Of a stretch of DNA of 64,000 nt, positions 58,560-64,000 are shown one piece after another. Source of the stretch: Euglena gracilis (taxonomy: Eukaryota > Euglenida > Euglenophyceae > Euglenales). The stretch is taken from NCBI GenBank assembly GCA_039621445.1, contig CP154955.1:13003318-13067317 (forward strand), in the 5' to 3' direction. Both the position numbers and the translations under genes were made by a program. Every line of letters starts with the position of its first letter. The stretch's first letter is position 1. The notes below the pieces were generated by a model. It worked only from the letters and a program-made list of their open reading frames with translations. It made no database searches and had not been told where the DNA came from.

Positions 58560-61500
58560 CCATCCACACCACACACACATACAACACAAACCCACACATG
58601 CAACACAGACACACAACTCGCTGCTCTGTGGACCAAGCGTGTTCTTCATTCCACCCAGATTTCTCTTGTCCTCCAATTTCTTTCGGTGCAAACCCTGGCC
58701 CACCCCATACGTGCCCGCCAGCAGTATTTGCTTGTTCTTTGTGTCGCGTTTTTCGGCAGCCTTAGTTCCCTCGTTCCCTCGTCCCCCCATCCGTTCCACT
58801 AAATCCCTGCGGTCAGCCCCCAGGGAACAGACACGCCTGCTCCGTGTTCTGCACAATGAAGTTGGCGATGTCGTCGAGGAAATGCTGCCCCAGCCCCTCC
58901 TCCTCGTGCTCCCTGTGCCGATGATGGGCGGGCATTGATCTGGCGGCTGCTCCCCCCCAGGGTTTATGTGGTGCAAAACCAGACAATGGGGGGTGGGTCA
59001 GACCCAAGTCGGGTCCACATACAAAAACACACAAATTTCCGTATTTTGGAACAAACCGTTTCCAATGGTAATGGTATGGTTTTTCTTTGAAAAATCAAAA
59101 TGACAAAAACTGACCAAAGCTCTGGTCACAAATGATAATATGGCCCAAAATGCACATTTTTTCCAAGATGAAATGAAAAATTTCAGAAATCGAAAAAACC
59201 AGGGAAAAAACCAGGGTTTTCCCCCCAGAACACCAGGAAAACCCCGAATGCCGACGTTTGTGTAACCCCCCAAAATACCACCCTGGGTCTACTTTTTGGG
59301 TCCGTTGCTGAAAATCATGAGGGGGGTCCAATTTTTTGGGGGGGTTTACTTTTGGATTTTTGTGAAATATTCGACCCAAGAAAATGGGAGGGTCCAAAAA
59401 AATTCTCAAAAATGCCAATTTGACACATGCAACATGGGCAAAAAATCGAAAAACGTACAAAAATCATCCATTTTTGGGTCATTTTCACAGTTTTAGGGGT
59501 TAACCCTAAACTGAATTTCATTTTTTTGATCTTCAGCAAAAATCATTTTTTTGTATTTTTGCTCAAAATCGGCAGGGGGGTCTCGCATGGGATGACTTCC
59601 ACACTGACATTTTTTCAGGGCGTGTGCGGGAAATATCGTGAATGGACATTTTTTTTTTACTGAGGTAGAAGGGTTCCACTCTTCCAAAAACCAGGCAGTG
59701 GCTTTTTTGGGAACACCAGCCAGTCACCACCCCACTCCATGGGGGGTCAGCCACTCCGGAATCCAAAAGAAAATCGGGTTTTTTTTTGCCGACCCTCCCA
59801 CCAGGGGGAAGGGTTCGGGCCAATAAACCAGTCAATCTTTCTGGAAAAAAAACATAAAAAAAAAACAAAAAAAAAAAAAAAAATAAAAAAAAAAATAAAA
59901 AAAAGAAAAAAAGAAAAAAAAAACAAAAAAAAAAAAAAAAAAAAAAATCGAAAAAAAAAAAAAAAAAAATTCATCCCCATCAAGGACCCAGTGGGGGGGG
60001 GCAGTGCCTAAACAACTGTGTGACACAAACACAAAGATACACACACATAGCACACACACACACACACACAAAGACTCACACCAAATAAAGCGCTGGGCCG
60101 CCATAAAAGGATTCTCGCCGCGGTTATAGCCTGGCTCCAGGGAAATATACAAACCTTAGGAGGAAAGCATTCAGTCTCTGCAGTCTCTATCACATTCGGG
60201 GGGGGGGGATCCACTTTTGGGCACTTTGCGCGGTAAATGAAAGAAAACCCCCTTTGCAGGTATCTCCTCCTGATCTACCCCCTGCTTTAGACCAAATTTA
60301 AAAATAATCTCTGGTGCAGATGCGAGCAGCTCCGAATACTTGCATTCCACCCAGAAATACCCAAAGTCTGAGAGCTCTGCCCTTTTTTTGTTGCAACTGG
60401 GATTTCAAAACTAAACTTCACCTCCTTAAAACAAATTGAATACGCAGTCCTCCTTTTGCCCAAAACATTTCATTGTTCTGGGAATGTGACATGTGAGGCT
60501 TGGTGGACGACACACTTGGCCAATGGAACAAGCACTTTTCACAAGAGTTTTCACTAGTGGGGTGTGGGGGGTTCTCATTGGATTGGATGTATTCTGCAGT
60601 CAGTTGTGAAATAAATTGTGTGTTGTGTTCGTTCTCATGTCATGTGTGCACGCGTGTGCACATGCACGTGTGTGTTACCTGTGGCCAGTAGTGGTATGCG
60701 ATGGATGGGCTTGACAAAGATAAAAAATACCCCCCTGGGCAGTTGGAACTTCCCAGACCCCGCATTCAGCTCCACAGGAAAAACGTAATCATACATCACG
60801 CCATTCAGCTCCTGAGGGGCAAACACATTCAAGAAAAGAAAAACAGAGACACGAAACACTGCCAGGCCGGAACTGTGTTGCAGTTGGGGCCCCAAGACAA
60901 CAGACAAAGGCCCACAAGACAAACCCACACAAAAAATTGGTACGGAACGACGACACAGAACACAAGAAATAAACAAATAACAAACAAAAAACAAACGAAT
61001 ACTGCACCACGTTGCAGCACGTTGAACGTTGATGTGAATTGCATTTCGAAGATGCCTGAATTTGTTGCAGTCGCATCAACCTTTCCAGCCACACAGCGAC
61101 GGACCTGGCGGCCCATCGTGGCGGAGTCTCCGGGGCTGTCCATCAAGTCCCCCGTCTTGGACCACTTGCCCTCGAACGCACTCCACGTGTACACCTCCGC
61201 CGTGGGGTGGCCTTTCCGTTTCACCATTTTGATCTGCCCTGCGGTGGTGTGGTGTGGTGTGGTGTGGTGTGGTGTGGTGTGGTGTGGTGTGGTGTGGTGT
61301 GGTGTGGTGTGGTGTGGCGTGGTGTGGTGTGGCATGGCGTGGCGTGGCGTGGCGTGGCGTGGCGTGGTGTGGTGTGGTGTGGTGTGGTGTCAGGGATATT
61401 GCGTGCCTATGTTCTGAGATGCACATGTCATGTGTTTTGTGTGTGTGTGTGTGTGTGCGTGTGTGACGGCACGTGTATGTGGTCTGAATGATTGCCACTC

Positions 61501-62541
61501 GCTTCGACTTTTGGGACCAAAATCACACCCCAACCCAACTGTGATAGGGTTGCAGGGTACAAATGACAACAAAATAAGAATCACTGGTTGCTCTTTCAAA
61601 AATTTCCACCCCTTTCGAAAGAATTCTTAATAATCCTTTCCAAAAAAAGTATCTTTCCAAGAAAGAATCTTTTGCAATGTGGCTTCTGTTTTTTTTTTGA
61701 AAAAAACAACACAACAAAATAATGAAATCTTCAAGAATGCATCAACAATGGCTGCCATCGAAATGCACTGATATCCTGTGCAAAAGAAGAAAACCGTGAC
61801 ATTCTGCACCTTTCGCCATTGATTGAAACCACTGATTGATACATCATTTGGCTATATCTTGACAAAAGAACACAGCAAAATTGGCATCATAAAGATTGCC
61901 CGTCGTCTGCGTGCGGCCACAATGACAGACCGTCCTTCGTCCCCGGGGCTGCCAGGGCCTCCTCCCCCGGCAGCTTCGCCACGTCGACGCCACCCACCAC
62001 CTTCGTGTTCACCTCCTGCTGTGCCAGCTGCCCCTCCAGCGCCTGGATGAGGGCGGCGTTCGCCTGGTCCTGCAGGCAGTGAAATGCTGCCTGTCCGTTG
62101 ATGCCGCTGAAAATGAAACCACAATAAAACAATTCTTCAAAATGGTTCATAACTGATTAACTGAAAATAGACTGAATTTATAAAATGGAAAAAAAAACCA
62201 AATCAATGGAATTAAATGAATGAAATGATATTTTCTTGGAATTTTGTTCCTGAAAGTGGCCTTTGGTGACAATAACAATTTTATTCCCCCTCTGAAATAA
62301 CAAAATTCGAAAAATAGGCGAAACACTTCATTCATTGTGGCCAACACCGGTGCAAACTGTGCTCTTTGGCAACCTCACCCTGTCTCGGCGGGGGGGGGGG
62401 GTACACACCTTCTGGCGGGTCCACACACGCGCCTTGCCGTCGCTGCCGCCGCTGACGATGTCGCCGTTAACGAGCACGGCCACGTCCCACACCATCGCCG
62501 GGTGGGGAATGGTCTGGACGCATTCCCCGCCGCGCCACACC
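48519..62541 (-). CDS. PLAA: PLAA/Doa1 (Ufd3) homologue, 3' part of a multi-exon gene
   Basis: Gene-level entry. PLAA/Doa1 binds ubiquitin through its WD40 propeller and PFU domain, and binds p97/Cdc48 through its PUL domain, acting in ubiquitin turnover in cytosol and nucleus. Seen here in order on the minus strand: a WD40 blade (GECVQTIPHPA, NGDIVSGGSDG), the LPG-x-EAL linker, the PFU domain (VYTWSAFEGKW, YDYVFPVELN, HFLDDIANFIVQNT) and the PUL domain (YTTFARPLDVEKV, FPAVDVLRLLLL, ALCNMFSSAALLP, PFAVLLQNFAIHAHQ, VALALCQTAGTLLHAASR), ending in LLADFFPEE and TAG. The order and spacing match the family, and the final residues align with the hydrophobic C-terminus of animal PLAA. Six successive blades expected before the visible one lie beyond the right edge or were not found. 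Most checked intron phases agree. The PFU-PUL linker and the last junction are unresolved. Confidence 0.93.
48640..48792. repeat. CGATACACA tandem repeat, cluster 1
   Basis: About five units of roughly 30 bases: CGATACACACCGATACACA followed by a T run and GC. In the intron just before the PLAA terminal exon. Confidence 0.92.
49035..49200. repeat. CGATACACA tandem repeat, cluster 2
   Basis: About five units of the same repeat as cluster 1, in the same orientation, about 250 bases away. Confidence 0.92.
49450..49555 (-). CDS. PLAA: PLAA exon candidate, similar to the terminal exon
   Basis: Reads APAGDDGFKKCFLADCLRGK. It resembles the true last exon (PAGDEG...LLADFF) at both DNA and protein level, suggesting a duplicated exon that is either included, alternative or dead. 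The acceptor (TTTTGAG) is weak and no clean phase chain was found. Boundaries are approximate. Confidence 0.4.
50405..50520. repeat. (CA)n imperfect array
   Basis: CACACG, CACACC and CAACAC variants; a shorter perfect CA tract lies at 50,936-50,972. Confidence 0.88.
51059..51227 (-). CDS. PLAA: PLAA exon: PUL domain, penultimate helices
   Basis: Reads HGAAEDVVAALCPAVTEFLL, then YEAHPPVALALCQTAGTLLH and AASRVRAEALGQRLHRG. It aligns with the family's [26 protein letters not shown]...AKSLG. Phase 0 entry. Two donors are possible: CGG/GTCCGG (phase 0, shorter) or CGGG/GTTCCC (phase 1, better homology coverage). Confidence 0.88.
52244..52374 (-). CDS. PLAA: PLAA exon: PUL domain, central helices
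   Basis: Reads PLLLTSNTLEVLRRTKSQLK then NNVRQPFAVLLQNFAIHAHQ. It aligns with the family's [23 protein letters not shown]. Phase 1 to 0, with donor CAG/GTCTGG. It is less GC-rich than its neighbours. Confidence 0.88.
52660..52762 (-). CDS. PLAA: PLAA exon: PUL domain, LR-x-FCN helix
   Basis: Reads DTSAAPEQMLADQALCNMFS then SAALLPVVSRGTTT. It aligns with NQLLALRTFCNCFVG of animal PLAA. The acceptor lies at the end of a CA/CCCA-rich tract. The donor ACGG/GTGGTG leaves phase 1, matching the next exon. Confidence 0.88.
52917..53157 (+). repeat. Dispersed element, AATAAAGCCC ends, copy 2
   Basis: Inverted relative to the copy at 42.1 kb with matching blocks in the same order (GATGCCATTCAG, GGGTGGAT, GCACATTTTTTTGGGAAA, CACCCAGAAAAGTTTGAT). 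Lies in a PLAA intron. Confidence 0.65.
53585..53711 (-). CDS. PLAA: PLAA exon: PUL domain, FPALD helix
   Basis: Reads PPGKRFPAVDVLRLLLLTED, then VALVNNHFEALLLPLIHFLQ. It matches WPEDIVFPALDILRL of the family. The acceptor CCCCCAG at 53,712-53,714 restores the tryptophan codon split with the previous exon; the nearer CAG at 53,6xx does not. It exits in phase 0. Confidence 0.93.
54294..54385. repeat. Compound triplet array (ACT)n(GCT)n(ACT)n
   Basis: ACT units, about 17 GCT units, then ACT units again, symmetrical around the GC-rich core. Confidence 0.95.
54595..55150. repeat. Three tandem copies of a ~183-base unit
   Basis: Copies start near 54,595, 54,778 and 54,961 at AAAAAATCGATTTTTTGAAA and share GAAACCGATGCGGAACTG, CACCATGGGGG and CCCCACATACCCCCGGCCCC. 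Lies in a PLAA intron. Confidence 0.9.
55165..55335. repeat. (GGGCC)n-rich degenerate repeat
   Basis: GGGCCGGGCC and GCCGGCCGGGC units, almost pure GC, immediately after the 183-base repeats. Confidence 0.8.
55425..55562. repeat. (TTC)n then (ATC)n triplet arrays
   Basis: TTCTTC with ATGC breaks followed by about 30 perfect ATC units and a short ACG tail. Confidence 0.95.
56157..56311 (-). CDS. PLAA: PLAA exon: PUL domain, first ARM-like helices
   Basis: Reads VADLSAELAAEAPEATLAAA, DAAVLQSLLQAAQTRS, then ALLRRLLAW. It aligns with the family's KLKELN...LLEKILSLI...LQILWKAINW. Phase 0 entry from GGGCCAG; it exits in phase 2 (GCC TG/GTACAT). Confidence 0.9.
56526..56594 (-). CDS. PLAA: PLAA exon: PUL domain start
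   Basis: 69 bases, phase 0 to 0. Reads CQYPMTQYTTFARPLDVEKV then CKK, matching the family start Y-x-T-F-D-x-x-N-x-x-x-I-L-x-K. A stronger-looking downstream donor (CCAG/GTAATT at 56,508) is rejected because it would throw the next exon out of frame. Confidence 0.85.
56800..57135. repeat. TTTTGGCCATTTTTGG-rich region
   Basis: Degenerate repeats of GCCATTTTTGG and TGACCATTTT, like the region at 15.2 kb but inverted. No exon seen. Confidence 0.6.
57480..57560 (-). CDS. PLAA: PLAA exon candidate: helical linker
   Basis: Reads PEALRYEQEEKARAAGAAAA then SAG before a GTGTGCC donor. GC-rich, open and on the correct strand between the PFU and PUL exons. No homology is claimed. Confidence 0.45.
57951..57980 (-). 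CDS. PLAA: PLAA microexon candidate in the linker
   Basis: Thirty bases, EALKQLEGQQ, between CTGTGCACAG and CAG/GTGGCG. It is in phase 0 on both sides and could be skipped or extended. No family homology can be expected in this linker. Confidence 0.35.
58324..58419 (-). CDS. PLAA: PLAA exon candidate: PFU-PUL linker
   Basis: Reads MAPVDDSGTFSEYAREAARR then AAEGQESVLAPK, hydrophilic and alanine-rich as expected for the disordered linker. It has a good acceptor (CTGGCCCAG) and donor (CCAAAG/GTGGGG). The linker is poorly conserved, so support is position, strand, GC content and open frame only. Phase with the previous exon is not confirmed. Confidence 0.6.
58510..58560. repeat. (CA)n microsatellite
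   Basis: CACACA with AACA breaks in a PLAA intron. Confidence 0.9.
58835..58912 (-). CDS. PLAA: PLAA exon: PFU domain C-terminus
   Basis: Reads EHEEEGLGQHFLDDIANFIV, then QNTEQA. The F-L-D-x-[VI]-A-x-F-I-x-x-N-T stretch is diagnostic of the end of the PFU domain. The acceptor GGCACAG supplies the phase-2 completion. The donor is probably GC/GTGTCT, but the 3' end is less certain. Confidence 0.9.
59262..59350. repeat. C-capped foldback element, AATAAGACCC family, copy 2
   Basis: GTAACCCCCCAAAATA at the left, inverted TTTTTTGGGGGGGTTTAC at the right, with core TTTTTGGGTCCGTTGCTG as in the 4.8 kb copy. Confidence 0.6.
59850..59972. repeat. A-rich tract
   Basis: About 120 bases of A with isolated T, G and C. 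Possible retroposed tail, but no retroelement body was recognised beside it. Confidence 0.85.
60082..60134 (-). CDS. PLAA: PLAA exon: PFU domain, small exon
   Basis: Reads PGYNRGENPFMAAQRFIW, equivalent to the family's YNTSDDPW...AYNFL segment. The donor TTTG/GTGTGAG leaves phase 2, completed to TGG by the next exon. The acceptor is either GAG at 60,135 (in phase) or CAG at 60,131 (out of phase by my reading), so the 5' end is uncertain by four bases. Confidence 0.82.
60731..60811 (-). CDS. PLAA: PLAA exon: PFU domain, central strands
   Basis: 81 bases, phase 0 to 0. Reads ELNGVMYDYVFPVELNAGSG then KFQLP. It matches the family pattern G-x-x-[YF]-D-Y-V-F-x-[VI]-[DE]-[VL]-N. The acceptor is GCCCCTCAG; the donor lies in a G run (GGGGG/GTATTT). 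Confidence 0.9.
61105..61238 (-). CDS. PLAA: PLAA exon: PFU domain, first part
   Basis: Reads QIKMVKRKGHPTAEVYTWS, then AFEGKWSKTGDLMDSPG. It matches the PFU start, where a basic strand is followed by Y-x-W-S-x-x-x-G-x-W-x-K-x-G-D. The phase-1 entry completes GGG from the previous exon, and it exits in phase 0 after MGRQ. A GGTGT pentamer array (CCACA in the transcript) runs almost to the acceptor. Confidence 0.93.
61240..61392. repeat. (GGTGT)n pentanucleotide array
   Basis: About 30 TGGTG units with TGGCG variants. Its left edge reaches the acceptor of the PLAA PFU exon. Confidence 0.95.
61931..62069 (-). CDS. PLAA: PLAA exon: linker with LPG-x-EAL motif
   Basis: Reads DQANAALIQALEGQLAQQ, then DVAKLPGEEALAAPGTKDG. 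The family has the equivalent INAEQLPG and EPGTREGQ here. The acceptor CTGCAG at 62,070-62,075 keeps phase 0 after the WD exon; an upstream CAG at 62,107-62,109 would break phase. It ends in phase 1 (GAC G/GTCTGTC). Confidence 0.9.
62409..62541 (-). CDS. PLAA: PLAA exon: last visible WD40 blade
   Basis: Reads VWRGGECVQTIPHPA then DVAVLVNGDIVSGGSDGKA and RVWT, the typical PLAA final blade before the PFU domain. The acceptor is CCCCAG and the donor AAG/GTGTGTAC. The start is in phase 1 (one base completing the previous codon) and the end in phase 0. Confidence 0.93.
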
Positions 62542-64000
62542 CTGGGGTGGGGTGGAGCACGGATTGACAGTCAGAACGGTCTGCACACGGCACTGAGTTG
62601 TGTGGCGACTGGGCCGGCGGGATTTGGGTTACGCGGAGGGAGGCGTCGAAATTTGGCTGGGGTGGATGTGGCCTTCAGACCTGCTTCCTGTGGGTCTGGT
62701 GCGGGTCAGGCCCGCTCGGCAGGCGGTCGCGATGACAGTGCCGGTTTTGTGAGGTCTTTGTACTGATGCTAAAACGCAATGTCTTCGCAGACCGTTTCTT
62801 GTTTTTGGTTGCAGATTATCCCCCTCTTTCGCAAATATCTGATTTCCACAGAATTCCACAAAAAATACGGATATTTACCTTTCACCAGGCATTGGTTTGT
62901 CCCAGAAACGATCGTGAATTTTCATTGTGGTCCGAATGTGTGGTGAGGATTGGTAGATTCACTTCCCATTTCAATGTACCCCTCCCAGAAGCAGGTTGAA
63001 ATCAGAGTTTATTATCCATATGCACCCAATTAACGAGACAGCGCCATGATATGTGCGCCTGCACAGCATTTTAGGTGGTCCTCTTTACAATTCACTCACA
63101 AAAGTCGACCTGCTTTGCACAATCGCGCAATAAGGGACCCATTTCGTAATTGTGGCCTTTTTGGGTCGTTTTGGGGTCCTGTTTTTGGGTGAAAACATGC
63201 GTCTCAAAATCTGCAGAACCGGACATTGGGCACAGAGGGAACTTGAAGGTTCCGATTCAAATTGCAACAAGAGCATTGGACAACTCTGAAGGTGCAGCCT
63301 GTCACTCCACGCACTTTGTGGTCTTACACATTCTACCATCTGGGTGCTGATCGACAAGTTCGCAGCCAAAGAGCATCCGTCCGGCGATGATTCAAGAATG
63401 GAAATGGACAATGCTTTTAACAACAGCAGACCCTTTTCAGCATCCTGTGGACAATGGGAAATGAAGAATTATATTAACTTTGAAAATCGCAATTGCGCAA
63501 AAAATTGCCGTAAATGGATCCTGTCGGCCGACAGACAGAGTTTGTTTCCGAGCAGCTTCATTTCCTGTGAAGATCAGGGAGCATATCACCCAGTCTAAAA
63601 ACAAACATATTTGGGGTATGAAACTCGGCACACCAACCCCTTTGCGCAGTTGCTTGCATTGTTTCGACGGCAGCAAGATTTTACTTGCCGCCAGGGGGCC
63701 AAATGACTGCTGGCCGGTTGTGGGTGAAATCGGTACCCTCATGGCTCGGTCGTGCCAACACTCTGAAAACACCAATAACTCTCTCCCTATATTCCGAACC
63801 TCTCAGCCTTCCCAAACTGCTGCACCGTGGGTTTTCTTCACTGGTCCACATCCCCCGGGCTGAGAGTCCATGCAGGAAAAAGCAAAATGAGGCATTTTCG
63901 GAAATCCGTTTCAGGGGGCTTTCACCGGCGTTAAAAAAAAAAAACGAAACAGGGGGGCCTTTTTTCCACGAGGTTTTGGGCACGCTCCGAGGCCGACAGC
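62542..64000. other. Upstream PLAA intron or flank, no exon recognised
   Basis: No WD40 blade was found in this stretch although earlier blades must lie upstream. The last bases at the edge can be read on the minus strand as LSASERAQ, reminiscent of a WD40 strand but far too short to call. Confidence 0.4.

Larger units (their letters stand above)
59000..60080. other. PLAA intron
   Basis: Holds a C-capped foldback, the A-rich tract and a CA tract at about 60.05 kb; no exon recognised. Confidence 0.5.

Noticed and set aside
59850-59972. A-rich tract as the tail of a processed pseudogene or LINE
   Set aside because: No coding remnant, target duplication or retroelement sequence recognised on either side.
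62100-62150. Earlier acceptor (TTTTCAG) for the PLAA linker exon, giving GINGQAAFHCL
   Set aside because: It would enter in phase 2 while the preceding exon ends in phase 0; the CTGCAG acceptor at 62,070 fits.
63960-64000. Possible further WD40 exon at the right edge
   Set aside because: Only about twelve residues (LSASERAQ...) are visible; not enough to distinguish from chance.

Overview
The window is nuclear DNA of an unidentified eukaryote. Coding signal occurs only in short GC-rich blocks of about 50 to 300 bases, and nearly all of these lie on the minus strand. Where family homology lets me check, the blocks are bounded by AG acceptors and GT donors with matching codon phase. They are separated by long introns full of microsatellites, C/G homopolymer runs and short inverted-repeat elements. 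Scattered TTAGGG-like tracts are compatible with a protist, algal or opisthokont genome, but I cannot name the organism. I found no convincing plus-strand gene, RNA gene, CRISPR array or prokaryotic feature.

Layout, right to left (the direction of transcription). From about 62.54 to 48.52 kb lies the 3' part of a gene for phospholipase A2-activating protein (PLAA; Doa1/Ufd3 in yeast), a ubiquitin-binding cofactor of the p97/Cdc48 ATPase. It has one WD40 blade, a PFU ubiquitin-binding domain and a PUL Cdc48-binding domain, and it ends at a TAG at 48,519-48,521. About 1.3 kb further on, an ATG at 47,244 opens a second minus-strand locus. Its blocks down to 31.8 kb encode a domain region I do not recognise. 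From 31.2 kb to 0.6 kb at least thirty further blocks each encode an alanine/glutamate-rich coiled-coil module with a recurring L-A-x-K-[TS]-A-x-L signature. The two halves may be one gene of more than 46 kb or two adjacent genes; sequence alone does not settle this, and the gene runs off the left edge.

The non-coding part is unusually structured. A 2.49 kb element (27,558-30,050) with 24-base terminal inverted repeats and a TGCAA target duplication sits in an intron of the coiled-coil gene. It contains two nested foldbacks and about seventeen palindromes of the type TTGCGC-NN(N)-GCGCAA. Several families of short foldback elements (about 90-300 bases) have ends that include long C or G runs. 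They occur as dispersed pairs and explain some of the many homopolymer runs. Microsatellites include a 1.75 kb ACATAT array (38.41-40.17 kb), TGTTG and GGTGT pentamer arrays, triplet arrays, and CA/GT arrays that in places run to within a few bases of splice acceptors.

Exact exon ends are stated only where splice sites and phase agree; elsewhere they are approximate. Errors in the many homopolymer runs could alter some intron lengths, though the exons mostly avoid those runs.
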